Below are positions 57,301 to 64,000 of a stretch of 64,000 nucleotides of DNA, piece after piece (within the stretch, counting starts at the first letter, position 1; the number at the start of each line of letters is the position of its first letter). The position numbers and the translations under genes are program-made. This stretch comes from Lates calcarifer (Eukaryota; Chordata; Actinopteri; Centropomidae). The notes under the pieces are model-generated. The model worked only from the letters and a program-made list of their open reading frames with translations, was not told the DNA's origin and did no database searches. The DNA lies in assembly GCF_001640805.2 (NCBI RefSeq), contig NC_066843.1:9449686-9513685 (forward strand). Direction: 5' to 3'.

Positions 57301-58082
57301 CTTTCAGCCACGTGTCTGCACGTAGAGTAACAGTGGTGGGGGTTACCGTCATTTCCCAAACTTAAAACTGTGTGTGTGTGTGTGTGTGTGTAGTGGTAAG
57401 AAAAAAGGTAAATGAATGGGAGTGTAAATGCTATGAGTCTGGCAGCATGATTCAGGTACTCACAGGCACGGCTGTGCTCCTTTGAGAGTAAGTAGTTGGC
57501 AAGTGGCGGGGTGTAGGTGAGACACTGCACCGTGGAGTTGAGGAAGCAGGTGTTTCCGAGGTTGTGGAGTCCGGCTCCCACCCTATACACACGCTCCCAT
57601 TTGAGGGTGAGCTTGTTCCCTGGAAAGAGCATCTTCTGTGGGGCAGGGATCCCATCGCTCTGGCCCCCGACCACATTCTCTGAGACTGAATGAGGAGTGC
57701 AATCAGTTTTGTAACACTGATCAAAATAATACAGGATCTGAGCTTTTACGGGCTAGAATCAAAGAACAAATATGCAAAATGTCAAGCTATCAAACTCTGC
57801 TAAATTTCCATTTCAATCTGAGAACCTACCTTGCCTCTTTATTTGGGCAGGCTCTGTGGCCTTCTGCCCAGTAGCACCCTCATTCCTGGGATTGAGGATC
57901 ACATACTTGTTCTTTAAGCTGTCCAGCTGATAGGAGAAACCCTTGCTGGCAGGCTCAAACTCTATCTTCTGCAAAAGGACCTTCTTGGCAGAAGAGGCCA
58001 ACAATTTGTTGAGGTCACCCTCATCGCCTGTCTCCTTTCGACCGGGTTTTAATGCCTCCTTGAGTTTATCCACTATCGGCAT
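48229..58082 (-). CDS. usp36: Ubiquitin carboxyl-terminal hydrolase 36 (whole multi-exon gene, coding span)
   Basis: Nineteen coding exons join in phase, except for one frame break at about 51961-52012. Without it the product would be 1153 residues; human USP36 is about 1120. Order: N-terminus [19 protein letters not shown] domain (about 120-424) with Cys box [12 protein letters not shown] (Cys129), two CxxC zinc pairs (CSIC, CAKC) and His box HAGHYYCYV (His380); then a Ser/Pro-rich linker with [15 protein letters not shown]; then Lys-rich blocks; then WDEDFDRGK and a basic end. Known of USP36: a nucleolar deubiquitinase acting on nucleolar proteins such as fibrillarin and NPM1 and on c-Myc, with nucleolar targeting by the basic C-terminal half. 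Tandem with cyth1, as in human. Confidence 0.96.
48516..48631 (-). CDS. usp36: usp36 exon 19 (DDWDEEFDRGK region)
   Basis: The exon is 116 nt and encodes [20 protein letters not shown] then [18 protein letters not shown]. It is one of the best conserved parts of the C-terminal tail. The donor is AAG|GTGAGG. Confidence 0.95.
48721..48906 (-). CDS. usp36: usp36 exon 18 (WDG.K motif region)
   Basis: The exon is 186 nt and encodes [20 protein letters not shown] onward to [20 protein letters not shown] and [10 protein letters not shown]. The human counterpart reads PVSWNGERESDVVQELLKYSSDKAYG. Confidence 0.93.
48907..49204 (-). other. usp36: usp36 intron 17
   Basis: The intron is short. A plus-strand open frame here is a chance frame. 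Nothing else is seen. Confidence 0.7.
49205..49425 (-). CDS. usp36: usp36 exon 17 (basic coiled segment)
   Basis: The exon is 221 nt and encodes [20 protein letters not shown] then [20 protein letters not shown] and a tail ending SKPSA. Phase fits both neighbours. Two acceptors three bases apart (CAGCAG) exist; the inner one keeps frame. Confidence 0.85.
49426..49965 (-). other. usp36: usp36 intron 16
   Basis: The intron is 540 bases and AT-rich. Nothing is recognised in it. Confidence 0.75.
49966..50661 (-). CDS. usp36: usp36 exon 16 (large exon with Lys-rich nucleolar-type blocks)
   Basis: The exon is 696 nt. It encodes a Ser/Gln/Pro-rich part, then [34 protein letters not shown] and a run of ten lysines before MQLVETLQD. 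Such basic blocks match the region known to target USP36 to the nucleolus. The donor, GAAAG|GTTGGT, is weaker than its neighbours. The A/G-only coding repeats invite length variation. Confidence 0.9.
50760..50884 (-). CDS. usp36: usp36 exon 15 (Ser/Pro-rich linker)
   Basis: The exon is 125 nt and encodes [20 protein letters not shown] onward to [10 protein letters not shown]. It is recognised by phase and position rather than strong similarity. The acceptor is AACTGCAG and the donor CACAG|GTATGA. Confidence 0.75.
50885..51340 (-). other. usp36: usp36 intron 14
   Basis: The intron is 456 bases, purine-rich on the plus strand near 50941-51090. Reading on from exon 14, the first bases stay open for eleven codons, then TAA at 51306-51308. 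Confidence 0.7.
51341..51565 (-). CDS. usp36: usp36 exon 14 ([15 protein letters not shown])
   Basis: The exon is 225 nt, phase 0 at both ends. It encodes [20 protein letters not shown] onward to [17 protein letters not shown]. The acceptor GTCGGCCAG at 51566-51567 is chosen over CCGCAG ten bases later because only it keeps the conserved frame. The donor is AAG|GTGAAC. Reading through the donor gives eleven residues and a stop. Confidence 0.88.
51844..52207 (-). CDS. usp36: usp36 exon 13, with an apparent one-base frameshift
   Basis: The exon is 364 nt between a good acceptor (CTCTGCAG) and donor (AAAG|GTAACA). Entering in phase 0 it reads GLPVSRNGV and [13 protein letters not shown], similar to human GVPISRNG and PGKKVKKPAPPQ. 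In that frame a TAA follows at 51887-51889. The end of the exon reads sensibly only one base over ([14 protein letters not shown]), which also joins the next exon in phase. One extra base lies between about 51961 and 52012, where G runs sit at 51971-51974 and 52009-52012. A sequencing or assembly error is the first suspect. Confidence 0.8.
52329..52467 (-). CDS. usp36: usp36 exon 12 (linker)
   Basis: The exon is 139 nt and encodes [20 protein letters not shown] onward to [10 protein letters not shown], ending in phase 0. It is less conserved but aligns in position with the human RIPGSKKSPEG linker. Confidence 0.88.
52559..52659 (-). CDS. usp36: usp36 exon 11 (end of USP domain)
   Basis: The exon is 101 nt and encodes [20 protein letters not shown] then [16 protein letters not shown] carries the acidic or polar third catalytic position. 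[10 protein letters not shown] closes the USP fold. Confidence 0.96.
52660..52986 (-). other. usp36: usp36 intron 10
   Basis: The intron is about 330 bases of AT-rich sequence. Nothing is recognised in it. Confidence 0.75.
52987..53127 (-). CDS. usp36: usp36 exon 10 (catalytic His box)
   Basis: The exon is 141 nt, phase 0 at both ends. It encodes [20 protein letters not shown], then [20 protein letters not shown] and HYYCYVK. His380 in HAGHYY is the catalytic base, so the enzyme should be active. Confidence 0.97.
53225..53336 (-). CDS. usp36: usp36 exon 9 (USP domain)
   Basis: The exon is 112 nt and encodes [20 protein letters not shown] then [30 protein letters not shown] precedes the His box in USP36/42-type enzymes. 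The borders are CACCTCCAG-type and AAG|GTTAAC. Confidence 0.96.
53465..53547 (-). CDS. usp36: usp36 exon 8 (second zinc CxxC)
   Basis: The exon is 83 nt and encodes [20 protein letters not shown] then ENAYMCA. The following exon completes Cys-Ala-Lys-Cys. The donor is GCCAA|GTGAGT. Confidence 0.95.
53669..53739 (-). CDS. usp36: usp36 exon 7 (first zinc CxxC)
   Basis: The exon is 71 nt and encodes [23 protein letters not shown]. Cys-Ser-Ile-Cys is the first half of the structural zinc site. The borders are TTTTTCAG and CGG|GTAGGT. Confidence 0.95.
53740..54114 (-). other. usp36: usp36 intron 6
   Basis: The intron is 375 bases, with an AT-rich patch of TAATAATTATTATTATA type at 53989-54025. 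No repeat family is recognised. Confidence 0.75.
54115..54182 (-). CDS. usp36: usp36 exon 6 (USP domain)
   Basis: The exon is 68 nt and encodes [22 protein letters not shown]. The borders are CTGTCTGTAG and AGAG|GTATTG. Confidence 0.95.
54283..54385 (-). CDS. usp36: usp36 exon 5 (USP domain, QEDAHEF box)
   Basis: The exon is 103 nt and encodes [20 protein letters not shown] then [20 protein letters not shown] is the USP family QQD-type box. The borders are CTCCCACAG and CCAAA|GTAAGG. Confidence 0.96.
54386..56345 (-). other. usp36: usp36 intron 4 with a LINE relic
   Basis: The intron is 1.96 kb. It contains the retrotransposon fragment at 54880-55070, an A11 run at 55831-55841, a purine-rich GGGAGG block at 55918-55975 and a poly-A run at 56225-56244. 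Confidence 0.75.
54880..55070 (+). mobile_element. Non-LTR retrotransposon (LINE) fragment, decayed
   Basis: A short frame reads [20 protein letters not shown] then [16 protein letters not shown]. This matches the C-terminal stretch after the reverse transcriptase of a LINE abundant in teleosts (typically [23 protein letters not shown]). After ERS the frame is broken, and the WFGHLVRMPPGRLP-like continuation sits in another frame. Only about 190 bp remain, antisense to usp36. The clade (Rex or RTE type) is not certain. Confidence 0.7.
56346..56456 (-). CDS. usp36: usp36 exon 4 (USP domain)
   Basis: The exon is 111 nt and encodes [20 protein letters not shown] then [16 protein letters not shown]. 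The borders are TGTTTCAG and GAAAA|GTAAGA. It closely follows the human reading HQGSFCMLCVMQNHIVQAFA. Confidence 0.96.
56457..57463 (-). other. usp36: usp36 intron 3
   Basis: The intron is 1.0 kb, AT-rich, with a (TG)11 tract at 57369-57391 near the exon 3 donor. Nothing else is recognised. Confidence 0.75.
57369..57391 (+). repeat. (TG)n microsatellite
   Basis: Eleven TG units and one more T lie about 75 bp from the usp36 exon 3 donor. The pre-mRNA carries (CA)n, a possible hnRNP L binding tract. Confidence 0.93.
57464..57679 (-). CDS. usp36: usp36 exon 3 (catalytic Cys box)
   Basis: The exon is 216 nt. It encodes [20 protein letters not shown] and [19 protein letters not shown]; Cys129 in NTCFLN is the catalytic nucleophile. 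The borders are TCAGTCTCAG and GCCT|GTGAGT. The active-site box is intact. Confidence 0.97.
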
Positions 58083-58095
58083 TGTTGGAACATCA
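57830..58095 (-). CDS. usp36: usp36 exon 2, first coding exon (ATG at 58080-58082)
   Basis: The exon encodes residues 1-84: [20 protein letters not shown] onward to [20 protein letters not shown] and beyond. The start is chosen because [16 protein letters not shown] is the conserved vertebrate USP36 N-terminus. The acceptor is CCCTCTGCAG, 13 bases before the ATG. The donor is CAAG|GTAGGT in phase 1. Confidence 0.96.
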
Positions 58096-61000
58096 CTGCA
58101 GAGGGAGACAGATCGGGCGTCAGTGTCGTAAATTGTTTGAAGAGTCACTTTGCATGAGGCCACACAAAGCATCTAATAAAGCTTGTTCACCCAATTTCCC
58201 ATGCAGCGATCAATAACATGTCATCATCTACACCCTATTCAAAGGCACCTCGCAACACCTTGAACTGTCTCAGAGTTTAACAGGAGCAAAAGTAAACCTT
58301 CTGTTGATCAAATAAATGTTTAATTTATCCCTCAGCTGAGTGCCTATTAACAGCCCTGTCTGTTTGTGCTTCAGTAGGTACCTCTCCGGGCCACGTATCC
58401 TGACGTGGCTCCACAATAGATATAAGAACGGAGTGCATCTGAGGAGCCAGCTCGGTCTTGGCAGCTGTCGCCACAGTTATGCAAGACATCAGATGTTGGT
58501 AACAGAGGGTGGTGGTGGTGGTGGGAGGGGGTGGGGGGGGGGGTGTATGAGATAGGGAGGAGGAGGAGCATTTAGAGCATATAGGATGTAAACAGCTGCT
58601 GTTAACCGCCAAGTCAAATTCTTATACATATAATTTTTTTTGCTTGCATCAGGTATTTTCATTGTTCTCTTGATTCTGTGACGTGGTATGTTTCTTCCAT
58701 ACATCAGCAAATTTTGTCATCAGTGATATGATAGATGCAAAAACAATAATTGACTCAATGCTGCTTGAAAAAATGAAAACATTTGCATTGTCTGTCTGCT
58801 GTCTCTTTAAATACAGTGTAGCTGAGAGCACTAAAACGACCATTTCAGTATAGATAATAGTGTGTGCACATTTCCACAACAGCCCTCTGCCAGAGTCAGC
58901 TTCGTGAATGACTTCTGACGTGTTATTTTCTACAAAAGGCAGCAGGCTGGCGAAACGTGCTCTTTGCTGACTGAGTAGTGAGCAAACCAATCATTCAGCC
59001 CTCTATCGCCTAAATTTACTCAACATGTAGCGAGTGCTCCAAACAACAACCTCCAAAAGTGAAAGCATTACATCATGTAGATGTGTCAGTAGCCACGCTT
59101 AAAACACCAAAGGCATGTAGTGCCACAAGAGTCATGCTTATCAGAGTGGGCAGTGACGTCATGAGGAGAGAAGGAGGGCTGAACATGCATTGTATGCACA
59201 AGGGCACGTTGACCTTCACGTGCTGCTGATACTGATACAACTAAGAACGACACAGCCTGCAGGGACACAGCTAACTGCAGTGATGCAACTGCCAGACCAG
59301 GCAGAGATGTTGATACACTTACCACAATGCAGATGTTAAATATGATTATCACGTCATGACAATTAGTCATTTCATTTCACACAGAAATTATCTAATGTTT
59401 ATGTTGCCATGAAATGTCTTAGCAGCTACACTGACGATGAGCAATTATCTGAAGTCCTGTCACTTAAGGCTCCAACTTTTTGATAACGTAAGGTGATGTG
59501 AATTATAGAATTACATCAGGTAATGTGAGATGCCTTTTAATGTTAAAAGTGCTAGTAGTCTCCTAGGTGTGGGCGCATGACAAATCACAAAAGATGTCAC
59601 TAACAGATGTGATTTTTTTTATTATTATTATTTTTTTATTGCATTGTACTTTCAAATGCGTCTGTTAGCTTGGCACCACCTGCTGTTGTTGGCAAAGCCT
59701 ATGGCTCGACTTACCATTTCAGTTCATGTGTATGTATCAATACTACTGGCAATGAGGTAGTCAAATTGACTTTTATAAACTTTTTTCGAATTTAGCATTC
59801 ATGTATATTCATACCGTCTAGTTAAACCATTTTAATGACTGTGCCATTAACTTGTAAGAACTGTAATCTGCTTGTCTCATATTTTGGAGGTAATACTCAC
59901 ACTGATATGCTTAGACACATCAGTGGCAGTGACAATATTTTATTCATTTTGTAGAAATGCTCTAGCCATCACCCTAACCCTCACTCCTACATATGATGAT
60001 GCCAATAGAGGGAAGGAATTAGCAAAACAAACTTTTCCTCAAAATACAGACAATATTTTTAATATTTGGACAAGTTAACAAGAAAACCAAAACCAACAAA
60101 GTGAACTTCACAAAGCCTAAATGAGATAGGCTGAATTCTTGCAACATTAATTTTAGAGGAATTTTCACAGACCTTCGTTATCAATGTCAGACTCTGAATG
60201 GCTCTAGCAGGAGAGCAAAAATATATTTAGTCTTAATTGTTGAATGGTACACCTGTCTTTGCGATATAGAGATTTTATTTGGGCAGATTTGTTATCACTT
60301 TTTTCTGTTTTATTTTTTAAATATATTCCCCATGTGTAAATTCTACACAAAAGTGAATCTAAAAGTGTAGGGCTGCCTAAAAAGCTTGGAAGACTGGTGT
60401 ATTTGTGTGCAGACCTACAGAAACACAGATAGAAATAAAGACCCTCTTCTCCCTTTAACATAATCTGTCTCAAAAATATAATACTGCATTGCAGCCAACT
60501 CTTTGTGTTGGATGTCACAATTCTCTGCCTTGTAACTCAAGTAGAGTAACTGAGCAACACAAATAATTTGCCCACATATGGCCTGGGAGACAATTTAATG
60601 TTAAAAATGAATTTAGAACAAAATATTTGTTGAGTAGTGGTGATTACAGCTGCAATAATTTATTGATTAATGGTTGTAAATTTTAACAGAAAACTAAATA
60701 TCTTAGGATTTTGGACCTAATCCTTTGAGACATTCTGGTTGGCATTTTAAATAATTTTCTGCCATTTTATTTACAAAACAACTGATTCATTTTTGATATG
60801 TTAATGCAGATGATTAATACTAATATTAGGCAAAGTGATGACTTACACCTAAATGACAAGGTGAGGAACATATGATGACCTCAATGGCCTCCAAAAATAT
60901 TGTTTTTGTTGTTTTTATGAATGAGAAAACAACAGTTAAAAATGTGAATGGAGATGCCAAGATTTTCAGATACACCACTTGTTCAGACATCAGTCTGCAT

Positions 61001-61830
61001 TTGAACAGAGTCTAGCACTGCCATTAATTTATCAAGCAGCCTACAATTTTCTTTTGGTAATTCATTTAATCAACGCAATTGTTTTGCTGGCACAAACGCT
61101 GCTGGACCACTTATATCTGTACCACGACATCAAGAAGCAAAAAGCAAAGACTACTCCTACCACATGCTTTAGTTATACATAACCAATAAGCACCTCAAAT
61201 CACATGTATTCCACTAGTGGATAAGAAATGCGAACGATGGACTTTAGGGGGAGCACCTGAAGGCAGCACCGTTACTGCTGTCAGTTCTAAAATCCCTCCA
61301 GTGTTTTAGCTTGTTCAGACAACTAGTTGGCTGTCTGACTTCTCGTGTTTTCAGTTCCCCTGGTCAGTAAACACCGTTACAAACACAATGCAGTAGCTGG
61401 GTAGCCTCTTCCACACCAGCTGGACTGAACTCATCGGGCCAGTCATTATAGCATAAATGCTAGGTTGCTAATCTCAACCACAGCTATTGTCGACCTGAAG
61501 AGTCTCAAGTGCGGGGATAAAACGTTGTATTTACCCTGAAAAATATATTACCCCTTCGATATTTAATGATTTGTCTTTTACTGCTGTCACCTGTATCGCG
61601 TTTCGCCTTTTTTTACGCTTGACAGCAAGAGCAGCAATTTAGCCAGCGAGCTAACTTAACGTGGCGAGAGCCTCCAGCCTCCCTCAATGCTGCAATGTGG
61701 GTTAGCATCTGAGCGTCCAGGTAGCTAACATTCCTCAGCCGCCACATCCTACCCGTCTGTTCAACAACGTCACCCTGGAGATACATGCTAACACATGATA
61801 CGTATATCCAGAGGCCGTTTGATCGCTCAC
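58096..61830 (-). other. usp36: usp36 intron 1
   Basis: The intron is 3.7 kb. It holds a G-rich tract at 58505-58543 and AT-rich sequence to about 61 kb, then becomes more GC-balanced toward the promoter (61.2-61.8 kb). No exon is seen. Confidence 0.7.
58505..58543 (+). repeat. GGT repeat followed by a long G run (G4-prone)
   Basis: GGGTGGTGGTGGTGGTGGGA is followed by GGGGGTGGGGGGGGGGG. The plus strand has at least four runs of three or more G. Confidence 0.85.
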
Positions 61831-61950
61831 CTTTTGTTCAGTCGTCCAAAATCGTTGACAATACAAGGGTCTGCTTCCTCAGCTGTAGCTCTTGGGTCTG
61901 GTATTTTCGCCCATGCTGCATTATCAGAGGGCGGTGACCACGATGACTGA
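61831..61950 (-). other. usp36: usp36 non-coding exon 1
   Basis: The donor AAAAG|GTGAGC lies at 61829-61830 in a CpG-containing block. The next acceptor in the same strand is that of the exon with MPIVDK, whose first 13 bases precede the ATG. The upstream end is a guess. The exon contains an 11-codon upstream open frame (ATG 61912-61914, stop 61879-61881) if transcription starts above it. Confidence 0.6.
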
Positions 61951-62060
61951 CAGGGATCAAAGACCAATCGGTGAGCAGGTCACGCTGTCGCTGAAAGGTT
62001 CAGCCAATCAGCGCTTCAGCTGACGTAGAGCTGTCGGGAGAGAGTCACACGTGACTTCCA
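61951..62060. promoter_or_regulatory. Probable bidirectional promoter of usp36 and lrrc51
   Basis: Two plus-strand CCAAT boxes lie 40 bp apart (61964-61968 and 62004-62008). A TGACGTA half-CRE lies at 62021-62027 and a CACGTG E-box at 62048-62053. No TATA box is seen. The block sits between usp36 exon 1 (minus) and the lrrc51 side (plus). Paired CCAAT boxes without TATA are usual in head-to-head promoters, but the lrrc51 first exon itself was not located. Confidence 0.55.
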
Positions 62061-62960
62061 GCCAGCGCTGTTTACCATTGATGCAATCGACACGATACAT
62101 TTTAACGATTATTAATGTATAAATAAAGGGCGCCCAGACATTCGCCATAGCCGACATGTATGTTAGGCTTTCACCATTCAACTGAAACGAATCTGGTAGT
62201 CGCTTGCGTGAAAATCCCTGGAGAAATAAAATCCCGCGAGTCGATTTCCCTATTGCTGCTGATTTTTAGCAAATATTTAATCAAAGTAAAATGTCAGCAG
62301 ATTTCACCCATATTAGATAACCCTTCCCACGCAGGCTTGTAATTTGACTTTGTGCTGTTTGAGTATCATTAAAGAAAAAAATATGTAGTTTACTGTAATG
62401 GCACTTCAACCTTCAACAGATTTATATAAATGCAATACGCTGCGCTGTTATCTACTGTATGTAACTCTAGATGCTTTCACACATTGTGACATCCTGAGAA
62501 TCATGTTTGATCATTGCACATCTGTGCACATGGATAGGCCCGTGAAGGAATGTAAGTGAATGTCACATGTTGGTGTCTCCACTAGACGGCAGCAGATTGC
62601 TGTTGTAGTGTCGCAAAGCAGTCTTTTACTGTCCTTGCCTCTGTGAAGTCTGTTAAATAACTTGAGAAACGAAGGATGATACGTCATACCATCTATAAAG
62701 AGGCATATTTTCTCTGCAAACTAAAGATGAGGGTCTTTATTCCAATAGTCTTTGGCTATATAGGCCAGCCTGTTTTCCTCATGTTAACTGTATTTGTAGC
62801 TCTTAACAAAACAAACTGACAGATTAGGAAATCTAATTTGACCCAAAATTCCACTGCCAGGTAACAATTTGTATCAAAGAATTCAAAAGGCTTTTTGAAC
62901 CAACGTGTTTATGTTTAAATGTGAAATAGTTTGTGAAAATGCAGTGGTTATTTTCTATAG
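62061..62960 (+). other. lrrc51 5' region (first exon not located)
   Basis: The stretch must contain or precede the untranslated lrrc51 5' exon(s). One possible donor is CGACAT|GTATGT at 62156-62157, unproven. A CTCF-like word (CCACTAGACGGCAG, one mismatch) lies at 62579-62592. No coding exon is seen. Confidence 0.5.
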
Positions 62961-63065
62961 GACACATTTACATTTTGACATTTTGCTCTTGGTGGAGATG
63001 TGAAGACTTGAACATGTCTGGCCCTCCAGTGGATCTGTCATTTAAAGATATCAGCCATGTTTCAG
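62961..63065 (+). CDS. lrrc51: lrrc51 first coding exon
   Basis: The acceptor TTTTCTATAG ends at 62960; the ATG lies at 63014-63016 and the donor TTTCAG|GTAGTA follows 63065. The first 53 bases are 5' UTR. The coding part ends in phase 1 within a Gly codon. Confidence 0.82.
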
Positions 63066-63525
63066 GTAGTATCACATTCCTCCAGTCTTCCACTGTCTGT
63101 CTGAGCTTCTTGACTTCACAGTAGGTAACTCTTAATGGTATTCATTGTTTTTTTTTTTTCTTCCCATTACTTCCTCTGGTATCTGTAATATTCCCACAGT
63201 TCTCTGTTGGACTTGTATAAATAAACTGATTGATGTCTGAGCAGCAGAAATATACAAATACTCAAGAAAAGTGAGGCAGCACTTGATATTCACTGTAATG
63301 ATTTTGGTTTGTTTTTCAGGTGCTTTGTCTGAGGTACCCCGAAGTGGCTTGCGGCCTTTACAAACAAACTCAAAGGGCAAGTACCTGAGCTGCTCTTTGC
63401 GTCTGAGTAACAACAACATCACAGACCTCGTCGGCCTCCAGTACACGCTCGGCCACTTTCTGGCTCAACCATCAAAGCTCGGCTGGCTGGACCTGTCCTT
63501 CAATAAGATCACAAGCATAGATCCA
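63014..63525 (+). CDS. lrrc51: Leucine-rich repeat-containing protein 51, N-terminal part (truncated by the window end)
   Basis: Two exons join in phase: MSGPPVDLSFKDISHVS, a split Gly, then ALSEVPRSGLRPLQTNSKGK YLSCSLRLSNNNITDLVGLQ and on to KLGWLDLSFNKITSIDP. The human LRRC51 reading has EPPLDYSFRSIHV, EEPRTGLRPLK and LAWIDLSFNDLTSIDP at the same spacing. LRLSNNNI and LDLSFNKI are LRR beta-strand consensus repeats. The protein has no catalytic domain; its role is unsettled. About 86 of an expected 190 or so residues are present, and no further exon is visible before 64000. It is divergent to usp36. Confidence 0.88.
63320..63525 (+). CDS. lrrc51: lrrc51 second coding exon (LRR start)
   Basis: The exon is 206 nt between GTTTTTCAG and CCA|GTGAGA, phase 1 to 0. 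It carries the RSGLRPL motif and two leucine-rich repeat strands. The open frame running past 63525 is intron. Confidence 0.9.
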
Positions 63526-63744
63526 GTGAGATTTCTTCTCTCATGGCTTGTGTACATTTGCATCTTTTCTTCCTCAGTTTCTTCCTTTTTCTTCCTTTAT
63601 TTCTTTGATCGCACAAAAACTGACCACAACAAAACTGAGTACACCCCTGGTAAGTATCACAAAATGTTATATAATAAAAAAAAACTTGTCCATTTAATAG
63701 GATTTCATCTGTATTAATCCAAAACCCAGGAAAAATGAAGCCAA

Positions 63745-63775
<31 letters not shown>

Positions 63776-64000
63776 TTTAAACTATCATGAAAGGTCCATA
63801 TTAGAGAGCCAACTGTAACAAAAGTCAGTAGATCCTTCATAAGCAAGATTCTTTTATTTTTTTAATATCTTGTATGTCTGCCATTTTTGATGACAGCAAC
63901 AAATGTGTGGGGAAATGTTCTGCCAGTGATTCTTTTCAGCTGCTCTTAGCTGGAGGGGGTTTCTTGCTCTAACTTCTGTTTTAAAATGTGTTCTGTTGAA
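63526..64000 (+). other. lrrc51 intron with repeat-like sequence
   Basis: The intron contains AACTGAGTACACCCCTGG at 63632-63649, a word I associate with Tc1/mariner-type elements of fish, and a T run at 63747-63771. The sequence from about 63890 to the edge also looks repeat-derived. Boundaries cannot be set. Confidence 0.35.

Noticed and set aside
1..64000. tRNA genes, rRNA, CRISPR arrays, bacterial operons or viral genes
   Set aside because: I looked for A/B-box pairs, regular spaced repeats and long overlapping frames. None is present.

Overview
The window is vertebrate nuclear DNA, almost certainly from a teleost fish. The genes are split into short exons with canonical GT-AG borders. 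The introns hold many dinucleotide microsatellites and fish-type dispersed repeats (for example near 16.89 kb and 54.9 kb). The encoded proteins are close to vertebrate cytohesin-1, USP36 and LRRC51. No bacterial operon, CRISPR array, phage or tRNA is visible. All family assignments come from reading the translations against remembered family features; no search was run.

Layout. Positions 1-5.4 kb are intergenic, with no exon I can support. From about 5.4 to 45.8 kb, on the minus strand, lies a complete cyth1 gene (ARF guanine-nucleotide exchange factor cytohesin-1). It has thirteen ordinary coding exons per transcript, an optional 3-nt GAG microexon and two alternative coding first exons: proximal at 32.2 kb, starting MVLKSEDGI, and distal at 44.8 kb, starting MEGENY. 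The proximal form is 398 residues without the microexon and 399 with it. A probable upstream leader exon lies at 45.6-45.8 kb. From about 46.1 to 61.95 kb, also on the minus strand, lies usp36 (nucleolar deubiquitinase). It has nineteen coding exons, a non-coding first exon and a strongly basic C-terminal tail. One exon (51844-52207) needs a one-base frame correction to read through. From 62.96 kb to the right edge, on the plus strand, is the start of lrrc51 (a leucine-rich-repeat protein), cut off by the window end. Its unmapped 5' exon(s) must face usp36, so a shared promoter near 61.9-62.1 kb is likely.

How the genes work together. The tandem cyth1-usp36 order is also found on human 17q25.3, so this pair is old synteny. 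lrrc51 next to usp36 is a different arrangement from human, where LRRC51 is on chromosome 11. The genes act in unrelated processes: membrane-recruited ARF activation, nucleolar protein deubiquitination and an LRR protein. They are neighbours, not a pathway.

The most useful points for a second look are: (1) the exactly placed 3-nt microexon that switches the cytohesin PH domain between the GG and GGG forms; (2) two coding first exons in the same phase, plus a leader exon whose open frame joins the distal start without a stop, raising an untested N-terminally extended cytohesin; (3) the frame break in usp36; (4) a probable bidirectional usp36/lrrc51 promoter with two CCAAT boxes, a CRE-like site and an E-box; (5) several G-quadruplex-prone and Z-DNA-prone tracts and a long (TA)n in the cyth1 3' UTR.
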